64,000 bases of DNA, taken from the NCBI RefSeq assembly GCF_021155775.2, contig NC_060232.1, positions 34,897,089 to 34,961,088 of the forward strand. Reading direction: 5' to 3'. The notes under the pieces are model-generated. The model had not been told where the DNA came from. It did no database searches and saw nothing but the letters and a program-made list of their open reading frames with translations. A program made the translations under genes and the position numbers. This DNA comes from Neodiprion pinetum (lineage: Eukaryota; Arthropoda; Insecta; Hymenoptera; Diprionidae). Numbering within the stretch: position 1 is the first letter of the stretch; each line of letters starts with the position of its first letter. Shown one piece after another: positions 11,875-25,300 of this stretch.

Positions 11875-12066
11875 CTCGTGCCTCGACGCCTCCAGCCATC
11901 AAGGAGACTTTGAACGGGCAGCCGAAGTCGTTCTCGAGCAACGCAGTATCTCTACACAGCTCTGATCCGGCACTCACATAGCCTTGATTGCACTGTACGT
12001 ACACGATTCCTTTGCGTTGGACGAGATGCGGAACGTACCGGGAAGCCGCGATATTCCATTTAAGGA
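11875..12066 (-). CDS. candidate internal exon, Cys-containing peptide
   Basis: A minus-strand frame is open from about 12066 and reaches a consensus donor, CACGAG/GTAGGT, at 11875/11874. The peptide contains VQCNQGYVSAGSELCRD followed by a further Cys. The C-x2-GY-x3-G-x3-C spacing is loosely like a Sushi/CCP repeat. The Trp and full Cys set that define that family are not evident, so I do not assign it. No clean acceptor with a pyrimidine tract is seen at the 5' side; the weak candidates are after 12009. A GTG begins the stretch at 12004, but no ATG supports a first exon. Confidence 0.12.
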
Positions 12067-12880
12067 GAACGGCGTGAGGTTACTTTTGATAAATGGGAAA
12101 AACACATCTTGTTATTGTTACCTCTGGGAAAGGCAAATTGTTTTGCCAACGAGTAAACGGCAGTTCCAGCATTGTGGAACTCAGTTTTGGTTTGTTCGTC
12201 ATTAGCAAGTGACAATCTAGCACCACAAAAATTAATGGATTGTTATTTTTCGTAAAGTAATGCGGTTGTTGAACGGTCTAAAGTCAAGCTGTTGCCAAAT
12301 CCGCTTACACTTCAAAAGGGAATATCCTTTTGTATAAGCATGCTAGATTTTTACGACATTTGGTGATAGAACATTGACGGAAGTTGATACAGTTGATAAG
12401 GATCTTTTCTAATTATTTGGACACCCAACAATTGTTCTGGACTTGGAACTTGGACTTGAAACACTACCAGGAATTACTGTCAAAGATTATGAAGCTCCAA
12501 TCCTACCAAGCAAGATGGTTCTTCTCCAGACCGTGAGAAAAATGATGACTTTCGCAAAACCATTGAAGCGGACTGAATCTCTAAAATTCTACTCGTTTTT
12601 TAAGTGATACTTATACTGATCCCTTTCGGCTGCAGTGAATATGGAAGAGGAGTTAAAGTTGCGGATGTGGCAGAACTGGACGTCTCGGAATCGAAACGTT
12701 AGTGAAACGTAGCTGGAAGCGTATTCCGGTCCAAGATCAGGAAGCTGGGTTGATCGCAAGTCGGAAGCAGATATATGTACATACATCCACCCGACATTCC
12801 GATCCGGAGACCCCGAAGCAGGACCCGTTTTCTGAGATCAGAAGGCTAGCTCGGTGGACGCTGATCTGGTGAATTCACCG

Positions 12881-15800
12881 GTTGGAATTAATCCATTGGA
12901 TGTCTACCCGGAGCCACCGTGTATATAGCGTAATATCAGTAGGTACTCGCATTGTGAAGTTGTGTAAGAAAGTTTGCCGTGGTTGGAAGGCGAGCACGCC
13001 TCGGTGTGCGGAGGGGCCAGTCGCCCTTGCCGAGGAGCCCGAGGCGCGGGCGTGGGCCTTTCACTCTCTGCCATCCGCATCGCTGAGGAGCGAGGTGGAT
13101 AAGGACCGCTCGCCGGGCCCGTTCTTGGGCCCAGAGACCCAGGGACCCAGGGACCCAGGGACCCAGTCGCTCCGCTCGCTCTCCGGCAGCGCCACCCTTC
13201 GCCAACCACGTTGTACTCGCGATTGGATCTTTTTCTTATTATTTTGGCGAAGGCCGCACGGCGTCGGTGCCCGGACAACACGTCTGGCATTTTTCGTCGT
13301 GCAATTATATCTTCTTGTCTCTCTGTATCACGGAAGGCCGATTCTGGTTTCACCGCTGAAATTGCGAGAAAACGAAGGCCTGACCTCCGCGAGGAGTTTG
13401 AAATTACTCCGGCCGATGCGGCGCGGGTTGTTTACCACTTGTATAAATCAACGTCTGTACGCGAAAGTTTACCGGCCATACTTCGTCCTCCTGACGCGAT
13501 GCTGCAGAAGACATTTAACTTCGAACGAACTCGTTGCCGGCCACTATTTCGGCCGATGTCTTACGAACATTGTACGCAGCATAGACGAAATTTCCTCGTT
13601 TAATTGTCCCTATAGTTGCCTCTCCCACCTCCCGACCTTTCTTTCACTTTTACGCAATCTCTAACTTTAAATTAGTCTTTTCTTTATTACTCTCTCGCAC
13701 AGATCACGTCTCACTTTCATACCCGTGCTGCACTTAAATACCTATGCGTGTGATGATGGATCTGCAGCTTTTCACGCCATTACTTTCCACACTCTCGAGT
13801 CATGGAAGCTTTGAACCTTTTCACCTCATTCTAACGGTCTAAAACATTCCAAAAGGTTTGCCTCCTTAACGATTCATTGCCACGTCAAATTTTATTCCAG
13901 ACTTGTCGTTCATTCTCTTCAACCTGTCCAGTAAATACGCTCGGTATTTTTATTTTTATTTTTGAACGGTTTCCTGAACCCATTACGATCTTGAAGAAAG
14001 AAATCTAGTCCTTTGCCCTTTCATGAGAAAACAGGCGATCAGCTGTTGCTTGGATTTTGGATTTTGAGGTCGTAATTTATTCATCAGCCGACCTTTTCGT
14101 TAACGAACGCACCGTGGGTTATTTAAATTTCATGAAATTTGCTTTTGACTTTGACATCGACGTCTCCTCCATCAGATCTGCGTCGACGTGGACACGGACC
14201 AAAGGTTATTCGCACTGATCGCGAGATGTACGAGGGGGGCTTTGGGGCCCTTCTAACGGGCGGCGAGCAGCGAACTCCTCTTTGATCTCCGTGGTTAGAA
14301 TCAATTACATAAATCCATGGATACTTTCAGAATATCGAAGAAATTACGGGGCGATTGCACGAGGAATCGGCGCGCAGCACCCGCCCTGGTGCCCCGCAGG
14401 TCGACCCAGCTTTACCATCATGGGCGAAACGGGGGCACGTGGATCCAGCGTCTCACGTGGAATATCTTCGTAGTCGTTACTTTTGCGAACGGCGATAATA
14501 TTCGCGCGTGAAGTACGCGGAGGCATTTCGTAACCGCGTCGAATTTCCTCAAGTCGTGCCTGAGAGTCCAGACTCACAATCAGAGGCCGGAGTATCCGCA
14601 CTCCTGCCTGGGATTAAATGCATTAAAGAGAAATTAAAACGCCCCCCTCGCAATTCACGGCCGCAACTGTCAAATTACATTAACGTTATTTTCGCCCTGT
14701 CAGTCCACGCGATAAACCGTAAGACGATGGTCCGCAGGTGTCGGAACGAAATTGGTCTGCAGCCCGGTTTCGTATTTCGTGAAGACTCGAAATTCCCCCA
14801 TCACCGCGTCTCGCTCTCGTCCGGAATTTAATCACGAAGTTTGCGGTTAGGCAAACTACGTGGCAATAATATTTAAGTTATTCGTTTGCGGTGCGTGCCT
14901 AGTGGGTATGTGTGAACTCCGGGCTGTGTTCCTCATTCTGGTACACACATTATCTAGCCAGGCACGTAGGTGCGTTATGGACAGAGATTGCTGTCAGTCA
15001 AAAATGACACAGCAAACGGCTGGCAATCATCCCGCGAACAGCTCTCCAAGGCCAGGAATATCAACACGCCTTGAAATTCTTCGCTTCAAATTGCAAGGAT
15101 AGACTTTCGAGGTCCGACCATAACTTGACCTGTATATAATATACATTTATATCGCGTGCCATCAGATATAACATGTGTAACACTAATATTGCACCGTTTT
15201 CTCTTGTGGGGTACCTGATTCATCCACAAGACGCTCGCCGAATCGATCTGAGTTTCAAAAATTTTGTCACGCCTCACGCTTCGCCTTTCCCTGTAGCCGA
15301 TAAAATGAAATACCCTATAACTTTTTTTTAGGAATCCTCATACCGAATGAATTATATTTTATCGTTGTAATTCCCACATATTTCGTCAGGGAAAACCAGC
15401 GGATATAGTCAATTACGTATGGAAAGAATACGATTTCTCTTCACTGACGAGATTTTCCGATTCAGTGAAACGTTGTTTTTTTCTTAACGCTTCACTTCGT
15501 TACCGTACAAATTTTGTAATCATCATCGCTAAGTCATCGCACTCTTCGCTTTGAATGCCGTGATGATACAGCGTTCATCTGGATGGCGGAAATAAATTAA
15601 CACCTGCAACTTTAAGGCAATCAATTAAGACAGATTGCGACGCAAAGTCGTGTTAATTGATTATCGAAGTCGTTTTTTGTCCGGACATTTCATTTGCAAA
15701 GCTCATAGATTTGCGAAGTATTTGCAACGATTCTAAAGCCAATCATGGGAACGATAGCAAAATCATTATAAAAAAATACTTAGAAGCAAAACTTTGGTGT

Positions 15801-16239
15801 ATAATTTCTCATCATACGGTCTGAGGCAGGTAAATCTTGTCAGGTTATGAATCCGTGAATCGTGTATCAAACTTGATTCGAATTGATCATACGAGATGAT
15901 AACCGAATTATTCGTAAAATTTCAATTAATCGTATAACGATATTACGAGTTCACCGAAGACTTGGTTTTCGGTTTTGAATTTCCGGTGATTCGATATCTG
16001 ATTAATGTTACCTTGAACGAATTTTGTCTGCGAGTATAATAAGAGGCTTCGACATTGCTTGTCACTGTAATAAACGAACCGCAGGGAAATTCCAATATAA
16101 ATCTTATGTACCTATTAAAATGGAAGTTGGCTCGCTCGTCCGTAGGAATACTGCACTGCAACTATCAGGACAGTATTTCAATGTACAGTTAGAGATAGAC
16201 TGAATGCTGGATGTTGGATGTTGTAAGGTACATTGAGCG
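12881..16239. other. GC-rich patch then A/T-rich DNA, no gene
   Basis: From about 12930 to 13420 the DNA is strongly GC-rich and open in frames on both strands. The longest is a 260-codon plus frame starting at TTG at 12882. It has no domain, is rich in Arg, Leu and Pro, and overlaps equally open minus frames, so I reject it. A second GC-rich patch lies at 14200-14850, with a 107-codon frame beginning at GTG. From 14850 to 16239 the DNA is A/T-rich with nothing recognised. Confidence 0.4.
13136..13166. repeat. 8-bp minisatellite GACCCAGG, about four copies
   Basis: GACCCAGG is repeated nearly perfectly just inside the GC-rich patch. It is immediately preceded by GGGCCC at 13115-13120 and again at 13127-13132, an inverted pair with a 6-base spacer. 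Confidence 0.85.
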
Positions 16240-16308
16240 AGGAGAAGAGAGGAGAGGAGCGGAGAGGAGAGGAGAGGAGAGGAGAGGAAAGGGGAAGCGA
16301 AGCGAAGC
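16240..16308. repeat. purine-rich (GGAGA)n microsatellite
   Basis: This is an imperfect pentanucleotide GGAGA array of about 60-70 bp. It has one GGAGC interruption and ends in two AGCGA copies. All-purine tracts of this length can adopt unusual structures and recruit GA-binding proteins. No function can be assigned here. Confidence 0.9.
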
Positions 16309-19300
16309 ACTAACTCTCGCGATATCGGGGCGAGTGTATCGCTCGCTACTTCCCCATGTGCCACGCCTGCATGGAGTCCCCACACACGACAATGCACCAA
16401 GAGCTTATTATGCACCGTAAGACCTGCGGTGCAATCCTGTATATCGAAGCTGAAAACCCATACGAATAACCAGCTCCGTTCGCATCTTCGTGTCCTGAAC
16501 AAACCGGCACGAATGGTATGGTGGTACGAGAGCGGCATTTGTACCTTACCTCGGCATCTGTCCTTTTCCGCTTTTGACAAGATCTCACCGCACGTGTTGA
16601 TTTATTGTTCCATGCTCTATCTATCCTCGGTTACTCTATGACTTCGTTCTTGTATTTATAAGCCGGTTTTTCGATTGGAAGGCACCAATATTTTAAATGA
16701 TCGTTCTACGCTTCATTGATTCCATAGAACGAATTACGAATCCTTTATTCAACGATTAATCGATGCACTGCGTGAAGTCAATGAATCAAGGAATCAACTC
16801 ATAATTCTCTTTCCAAGTCAAACGGTTTTTTTTCTTCTAAAATTTAACTATGTAGCTACAAAATTTTTGCTGTAAACGGTAACTGGGAAGGTATAGCACA
16901 GAAAAATTATCCAATTGTCGATCGGCAAAAAGGAGGAAAAAAGTTTGATCCTGGAATTAATCTCTGCCTTAAAATAGTTCTTCCATGATTATTGCACGAT
17001 GTCTTTTCCCCTCACAAATTTTGGCTCAACCGTAATCATGAACGAAAATTCCGTGTAGCGGAACTGGGCTACAATGACGTGTTTTTGTCGACTTTGCTAC
17101 ACCGAAACACATCAAACCGTACGTCGACTTGTCACTAAGAGGCCATGAGTAGTAGAGGAAATGCCGAAGGATTATATTCACGAACTAATTAATTTGTCAT
17201 CAAACGGCTAAATAATATTTGTCCACCGTCCGTGAGTTATTGAGCAATACGGCAGACACCGTAAAAAAAAAAAATTCATCGATGAAATCGATCAAACAAC
17301 CGGGCGCGTCGAGTCGTTTAAAATTTGACGTTATCAAGCATGAGACAGCTGAAAATCGAGAATTTCGAGACGCTTTCTTTACGATTGAAAAAAAAAATAA
17401 TACATATTTGGTGTAAGAATTAGACAGACGTATTTTGATTAAAAGGCAGTGATCGTGTGTCGCGGGTGGAACGATTTTGCTTTCTTTTCGGAATGAAAGT
17501 CTGGAGCGAAATCGAGAATTAGTTTCGCTCGCACAGCCTTAAAAAGATAGGTTCGTAGATTGAAAAAGTAGAATGAAAGCAGGAGTGGAATAAACAAAAA
17601 CATCACATCCTCAACAGGAGCCAGTGTTTTGGCCACACGAGCTGCGGTAGCCAAGTAAACAAGGAGCGAAACTAATTTAAAAAATACGCTCGATGACTGT
17701 CAGTCAGCTGTGCCTCAAATAAGAACTTACATATGTTTTTGTACTGTTATAGATACGGTAATATAACTATATAAAGCGTCAGCCATAACTTGTTTACCGT
17801 GGTATGTTGCACTTTGAAGCTTGTATTGTAAAGTTGCCAGTAAAAAAAGAATGAAAAAAAAAAATTGAAACAAAACACACACATACGAAGAATGAAACAG
17901 AACTGAGATGTGTGGAAAGAAACCTGAAAGGTTTTGTACACTGTATACGAATAATATGGAATCGGTATACTCACACGTTATAGCAGGAGCTAATGTGTAT
18001 TGATATCTTGTTGCGTTTTTTGCCTATCAACGCGGTTATGCTGTCGGAATAGTAGGAATGCGCGGCGGTGAGAATGAATTCCTTAAAATAATTCGAATAA
18101 TCGTGTAGCGTGCATGTTGAGTGGAATATCGATCAGCCGCAATCTGCAGAAGTTATGCAATTTATCTGAAACAGAAACTGGTATGAAGACACTTTCAAGC
18201 AATCAGGCTGGTTGCTTTAACGAAGGGCAAAAAACAAAAAAAAAAAAAAAACAATGATTAATGCAATCCTTATGATTATCGTATTGGTGATCAATGCGCA
18301 GAATGTTGTGATGTTTTTTTGCCCGAAACAGTGCAAGTCGATTTCGAGACACGAACAGACAGCTGGGCGGATCCTGTGAGACAGTGATATGGTGGGTAAT
18401 AGGCAATTATTCAACGATACGGTGAATTGAACGCCTGTAATCGCGGGCTGCAATAACGGCCTCGGTATGTGGTGGAATTAACGTTTTTTTCTCCTTCCAA
18501 CTTTCCGCAAGATAATGCCGCGCGTATTTCAATCCCTTCTAAACGACACGTAACGTTTTTATCTTTAGCAGCTTGTTATACAGCTACTGCAACGCTGGGT
18601 ATCAGAGGATCGTCGGAACAGCTTCAGATAATTCCAACGCCTTTTGAGCAATCTACATCAGGAGAAACCGAAGCGTCACCAGCTGCGTAGCGGGATTCCA
18701 ATTATACATATGTACGAATTTGCATAAGTGTATCGGACGCTGTATTACATAGTTGCATATTTATCGAATTTCCACATATCTGCATACATAGGTATAATGA
18801 ACTCACCGACGTCCTGCGATACTGAATTGACAACATTAACGATGTGAATTATCGGCAATGGCTATGCCGCGTGCGCCTGGTACATACGTGCTCAATTAAA
18901 AAGGGGAGTCTCGAGTGCAGATAGTGCTTTCTATACCGATTTAATTCGACTTTTATACACTTGAAAACTAGTCCGATGACAGTCACACAGAATCGGATAT
19001 AAATTCTTGATTACTTCGTATTTCTCTTGCACTATTATACTCGATCTCTTGCGATTTTACTTTTCGTCACCCAGAGTGATATTACATGATGAATGTTTGT
19101 TTCTGAAGAAAATGACTCCTTCTAATGTCAACGAATGTTCACGTTTTCGGATCTTCGGTATCCGAATAACAGGTTGTTAGAATCATTTACAGCCTGTCTG
19201 TCGGTCTGTCAGTCTTTCTGTTTGTCGGTCTATCTGTACGTCCCGAGAAACTTCCGCGGTGATCTTCCGCACGAGATCAACACGGGTATCGTTGTTGAAA

Positions 19301-20689
19301 TACCACACGTGATTTCATACGTGTTACTCGTTACAGGTGTCTCCTTCACACTGCAGTATAATTACTGTTGAAATCCAATTATTGTGACGACTGTTTTTGA
19401 ATAAAAATGGATTGTAGGGCGGTTACTGGGGGACAGAAATTTTAACGTAATTGTTTCGGAGTTATTAAAACTGATTTACATTACACTGATTTTGAAATCG
19501 ACATTATTGGATTTGGCGAATGCAATATTTTTTCGTCGTGCACCGATTCCTCAACTATTAATTAGGACTTCAAGAACTCGGAAACCGCAGAATTTTTCGC
19601 AAAAACATCGCAGCTTTGTGTCCAAGAGAACAGGGAAGTTCTAGCAATCGCTCCTCGAACCGTTGTCGGTTTATTTGTCTACGGATTCGTTTCCATTCGC
19701 AATTAGTTAAGATCGACTTTATTGTTAGTCTTATTGTTCTTAGAACTGGAAGAGAATTTTCGCGAGTGCAACAACCGCAGCGTTGGATAACTATAAGGAA
19801 ATGTAATCCGTCGAGTGATGATTCTGGTTGTAATTCGGGACCGATGTCACGAGGATTACTTCAGAACAGAGTCGGAATGATAATTCTCGTGAAATTGATA
19901 TCGGAATAGAAGGAGAAAAAAACTTTGCCTCCTCCGTCGAAGCGTACGGTGAAACCAGTTATGGCATGTAAAATGCGGTGAAACTATTGCGTGAATTACG
20001 TAAGGATCGAATCGAGACTACAGAAATCCATTTCGTACCGCAGCCTACTGATCGCAAAAAACTTCAACCGCTCAGCCCAGTTAGCGTGAGTGAAATTTCG
20101 GTAGAAAAGAGATTCGAGCAATTGATGAAATTCTAAATCTGTCGACCTCAGGCTGGACCATTGTCTGAACGAGGAATGTGTTTTTGCAAACGACCCGAGG
20201 TAACGGGGTAAGTTGCCGCACGCCGAGAGCGCGGGATTTCAATAAGCAATCAATACGTCTCAAGCAGTATGAGCTCGTTGCGTATTCATTGAGCATATGA
20301 TTATTTCCAGCGTACAGGTATATATTGATGAGACGATGATGTATCAGCGTGGCGCTCCCGCAGGGGAATCGGAAAGTTACGTGACGGCTGTTGGATCGGT
20401 GATGAATAGATCTCGCCCGGAAAACAAGGCTGGTTTATTTAATCGCCTGAGTTTTGCATTACGAGCTTATTTCCAATGTTAGAATATTACGCTTATACGG
20501 CCTACGGACGAACCGCTGCGTATGCGTATGCAATCAGACTCGACACGTGTCCAAACCGATCGAAGTAGCCGAAAATCCGGCGTCGATTCAAATTAACGAG
20601 AATCGACCCAAAGAGTGACAGCCGTACAACGGTCCGCTCCGAGTTCCAATTACACGAAACGTCGCCTTCCTCTCGCGGGTGTACCGCGG
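16309..20689. other. A/T-rich non-coding stretch
   Basis: I see no supported gene. Simple-sequence elements are present: A10 near 17262-17272, A-rich runs near 17850-17875, A16 at 18236-18251 and a degenerate TCTG array at 19194-19238. Open frames are short and match nothing. Confidence 0.45.
19194..19238. repeat. degenerate (TCTG)n tetranucleotide repeat
   Basis: TCTG/TCGG/TCAG tetramers alternate over about 45 bp, for example CTGTCTGTCGGTCTGTCAG. This is a decayed microsatellite. Confidence 0.8.
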
Positions 20690-21600
20690 CGGAAATCACG
20701 GCCATAAATCCCCGCTCGCATTAGCATCTCGCACGGGACGCGAAAAGATCCAACGGATACGCGCGGGATAAATAATTATGATAACTTTATCCGCCGCGGT
20801 CTCGCGGTGCTGCCTCGAGTCGATCGGCACCGTATCCACAGCCTCCAGTGAAAGGGTCGGACCACCGTCATCAGAACTCGCTGCTCTCGGTGCTCACCAA
20901 CACGCCAGGCACCGTCCGCCTCGGACGCCCTCACCGACACTCCCATGAGCTCCGGTACCGCACCGACACGCACCGCTCGCGCGATCCTGCGGAGACAAAC
21001 CACCTTAAACCACCACGCCTGAGCTCCGGATCCATGGATACCTACGTACCTATCTACCTACCAGCAACAGCTCGACCCGTCTTATCGGGCACGTCGCGCG
21101 CCTCGAGAGCGGGTATTTCGTACAACCGATCAGCGCCCTCGCATTCTCGACTTCTCCGCAGCACAAGGCTGTGAGGACTCGGATCGGTTCGTTCGGTGTG
21201 GAGTCGGAGGGTGGCGGCTTCGTTTCCGGTCCCCCGCCTGCGTTACGGTTTCAGCCGTAAACGAAAGTCGACCCGGAAATCGGTCGAGTCACTTCATGGG
21301 CTTCTGGTTTCACCGATCACGATTTTCATCCGCACTAGGGACACCTTGTCACACAAAGTTCACGGGGTTAGCCGACTTTGCTCGATTTCCAATTCCCTTC
21401 GTTGATCTTCGATCTTTCGTCACTTCACGGCAGTGACTTCTCACCCTGCTAACTTCATCCATCATCCGTTGAGTTTGGTTCGCTTCGCAATGACGTGGCC
21501 ACGTTTCAAGCAACGTTTTCAGGAAAAGAAACCTTAACGCGAATATCGAACGGCAGAAAAGTGTGCCACGAACCTCGGCCTCCTCGAGTCCGCGGCGTCA
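20690..21600. other. GC-rich island, possible regulatory DNA
   Basis: This CpG-rich patch sits between A/T-rich stretches. Frames on both strands remain open for 70-108 codons because of its composition, and no domain is visible. It includes a short ACCTACGTACCTATC-type repeat near 21040 and a 10-bp palindrome, ATCCATGGAT. A promoter or enhancer is possible, but there is no clear TATA plus initiator arrangement. Confidence 0.25.
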
Positions 21601-23000
21601 AACCGTAATATGGATATTGAAGTACGCTGCTGCTCACGTTTGTTTATGTACTTTGTGATTTATAAGCTGCACTCTGTTCGAGCGTGTGGTACATAGCTAT
21701 CGGTATTATATACACCCACCCATAACGCTTGTCTGAATAATTATTACCGTGTGTATTATATACCAGCAGTGTAGTAACGTATATATAGAAGCGAAGATTG
21801 GACGGCAAGTGGGAATAAAATTGAACATAAATTTGCGTTGTATGTCGTACATACACGCAAGCTTCTCTAACGCCGTCTACGTATATTCACTTAGTATAGA
21901 TCGCTTGCGTGTATAATGCCATTTCGAAAATAAAATTGTTCGAATATTGTGAATATGCTGCCATAAATGCAGTTGCAAAGCTCCGGGCACACCTCATCGA
22001 GAATACCCCCGCGTAATTTAAGATAATGGTTCGAAGCAAAACCCGTAAATTTTGCTGCGATCAGAAAACGTCAAAGAGAAAAATGAAAAAAAAGAAATAA
22101 GCATTCCCTCAGCGATGAGAACCGTGGCAGCGTCGTCCGGCGTCGGTGTGCGGCGCAGGTAGTTTAACATAATTCCTCGCGTTGATGAACGTAAAAAAAA
22201 ATCGATGGAAAAATCTACGTTGTAGGTTGTTGTAAGCTTTCCGGATTTTTTCTATGCAAACTACCTATAAAAACTCTCTATAAGCGTTCGTAAGTTAACC
22301 GCGAATATCACGTGGAATGGTGCAAAACATTTGACTCGTGTTTCGCTCCAGTGAATAAGTTATTGCAACTATTACGTAACGTAGAACAAGATAACAATCT
22401 CTATAATTACCAACTCCCGCGTCCTCCTTTATACCTCATGTTTTTACACCCTAAACTTTAACCTGCTGTTAAAATTGTGACACACGATTACCACTTATTT
22501 CACTCTCCATTCCAGCTTTGTTTAGGTATAGCGTAAAGAACTATTGCACCAAAAATTGGTACCAACTCTGTTTATATTCTTCACACGCCAGAGCTTTTTC
22601 CAGTTGAAAGTTTTTTCTTATTTTTTACTTTCTTCCCACGGAGTGCTAAACGTCAGGATTTCGTAAACGATACAAGCCCGCTCTTCTTAACCAGGCTTAA
22701 CTTACGTGTTGCTACCGATGGTTCAGTCTTCGCCGCCACCAGCATCACTTAACATGTCGTCAAATGCTTTTTCATTTCATTTTTTCCCACTCTTCCATGC
22801 GCGATTTCGTATAGTAAAGACAGTTAAATCAAGATCCAGAAGCTTGCGGCTCGACTTTGATCTTCTCGGCGAATGAACTATACACTCGAAGATCGTTCAC
22901 ATTACACCGGTACAGTGTACAAGAAGACGTTCCGAATCGGCAGTGTACCGCATGAGTTGAATGAATTAAATGGGGCGACGAAATACGAGCATTGAAATAA
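21601..23000. other. A/T-rich stretch, nothing seen
   Basis: I find no gene, structured RNA or repeat array here. The composition is moderately A/T-rich, with short A-runs near 22086 and 22193. Confidence 0.45.
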
Positions 23001-25300
23001 TATGGCACGGAATTTTAATGGCGTGTAACCAAAGGGTTTGGGTCAACTAGCTCTCGACGTAATAAAAAGCGTTTTTCTTCATCGCGGTGAAATCGAGGAT
23101 ATTTTTTCCCATATTTTTACTGTCAATTGGCTCATTGTTCGGCGGGTGTTCCGTTGGGTGTCGCGGCAAATCGGTGTTCGGCTTCGACGCGAGCTGTGTT
23201 CGGTTCTTCCCATCTCAGTTTTCTTTTTGCGACGAAATTTGATATGCCCCAGTTTACACATTCTACACAAGAAGAATATCCTAGGATCGTAGAGAAGGCT
23301 CGCTGCAGAGCCGCGAGGCTAGAGAAATTCGGCGAACCGAATCCGGAACGGTCGCTCTATGTGGACATTCCCAGCTGGTTACTCAGCTAGCTCGAGTGGG
23401 CATCCTTCTCGTCGTTTTTCTTTTATCAGCTGGGGGAAAAGAAGATTAACTACGCCAAGCTTGCCTCATGGGCACGATCTCTCAGACTCATCTAGAGTCA
23501 TTGCGATTGGATTCAGACCAAAGGATCGACGGGCACAACGACCTTTTTCCATATGGATCCTAAAACGACGTTTCGTACCAGCTGGTGGCGGAGTTTTCTG
23601 ACGTAGGTTAAAGAGGAGGCCAGTTACTCGCACCATATACGAAGATGGCAAAAGTCCTCGTGGCCATACGCGTGATCGGAGCCCGAGGTCTGCTTCACCT
23701 CGCTTCGGGCAAACTTGACGGACAACCGGACTACCGTTCGTGATCGACGTCGCGCGTGTCTTTCTTTTGTTTGACTTGCTTATGCCGACGAGACGCGGGG
23801 AAAAAAAAGAGAAAAAAATGGAAGCAGGGTAAAAAAAAAAAGAAAGAATCGCCGAGATCATTGAAAAGGAAAGTTGATACTGCGATGCTCGCGAAATGGG
23901 TCAGGATTGCAAGACGCCGAAGGTCTTGTCGCGGCAAAAGCCCTTTTCGTGCCGCATGACACTGCAAAGAGAATCGCGAGGTCTGTCGCGTGAGAAAGTT
24001 AGAAAAAAAAAACAAAATAAAATAAATAACAAAGCATCTCGTCGCTTTGAATCTGCGGCAGAAGTCGAGCATCCGAAGTAGATCTCGAAAATGAAAAGTA
24101 TCGGGTTTCAAGGGGTTGTTCAGAGTTCGCGGACAAGATACCGCGGCGCGATTACAATGCGGATGGCGGCTCGTTTTTGGCTTGCCGCAGACTGCACCCA
24201 CAGGTGGGTTTTGCCCGCGCTGTCATCGTCTCGTCAGGAAAATCGTTGCGAGTTAATCGCCGCTGCGAAGACGCCGTTTGGAGAACGTGCCGCTGACCTC
24301 CTTTGGACGTGATCAAGATCGTGGATCCAGGAGGGCTGGGCAGTCCATTGGATGGATTGCTCCACGCATGCTTCGCGAGCTGCAGCGAAGAGGAAGAGAA
24401 ATCCGCGAGGCGGTCCGCAGCGCTTCATCTTCTTCAACGCCGGGGCGAATTTTCTCGCGCTTCTGCTCCGCGTCCTCGGGACATTCGTAACTCAAATCTG
24501 AGGTGCACAAAGCGCCCGGGGAACGGGCGTGGATGTGGAGAGACGACCGCGCAACGCGGTGTCCCTGACGGTAGCCGTAAGCCATGCTCCAGCAGCAAAT
24601 GGCCCCACCCACATAGAAAGGCAAATCTTACCTAGGTATAAAGGAGGTAAGGTACCTACCTAACTTACTTCACCTGACTTACCACATCGCCTCACAGAAA
24701 TATGCACGAAACTGTGCCCAATGCTCGATGCGTGTCAAAACCGGCCGGGATTCCTGCAAGTCCTCGTCGAGCTGGGGAATTTCGCCGAGGATCCACTGCA
24801 GGAGGTCCGAGCCACGCGCGGAGTTAACGAAGCGCGATATTCGGATCCCGGACACTCGGTCATAGCTACTTACTGTGTTTGCTTCCAAGTAAACGTGAAA
24901 TTTTCACCTTGAGTCCGGGAATCAGCTTGTGCATACTGGATATCGTATCGAGATCAAGTGTCGGCGTAGCTATTTTTTTGTCCGCCATTCCCTCCCGAGA
25001 TGCCGCGTTACGATCGTTACAATTGGCGAAGGACAAACGCTCGCCTCGTTTGAATCATCATCGCTTTTTGCCACCAGCCTCCAATGTTTGTCTCGCGAAA
25101 AAAGGAATGATATGCAGAAGAATGGAGAAAAGGAAAAAAAAACGTATGAAAAAATAAATAAATCAAACGATCAGCAGTCCGACGTGTGGCCGAGGACGCT
25201 GCTCGGTTTTTGTAGGCTTGCTTGTCACCGATTCCCGACAACACGACCTCAGGTGTACTTCGTTGTCGGCGACGCACTAAATTTGGCGTGATTCTGCAGA
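23001..25300. other. GC-rich block with A-rich purine tracts
   Basis: CpG-rich DNA is interrupted by A-rich purine runs at about 23797-23855, 24000-24025 and 25117-25160. An ATG frame at 24091-24203 has A at position -3 and ends at a consensus donor, CACAG/GTGGGT. It is only 37 codons long and carries no recognisable signal peptide, so I do not call it. TATAAAGG occurs at 24637-24644, downstream of a GGCCCCACCC element, within ACCT-type repeats. Confidence 0.3.

Larger units (their letters stand above)
10136..12880. other. mixed stretch with minus-strand candidate exons
   Basis: The stretch changes from A/T-rich DNA to a GC-richer segment. The features of note are on the minus strand and are listed separately: a candidate terminal exon with acceptor and polyadenylation signal at 10475-10745, and open segments at 11354-11569, 11875-12066 and 12600-12760. 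Nothing on the plus strand is convincing, although 12648-12719 encodes a short ATG frame beginning MEEELKLRMWQN. Confidence 0.35.

Noticed and set aside
12882..13664. 260-codon plus-strand frame
   Set aside because: It starts at TTG, has no domain, contains the 8-bp minisatellite, and overlaps equally open minus frames in a GC-rich patch.
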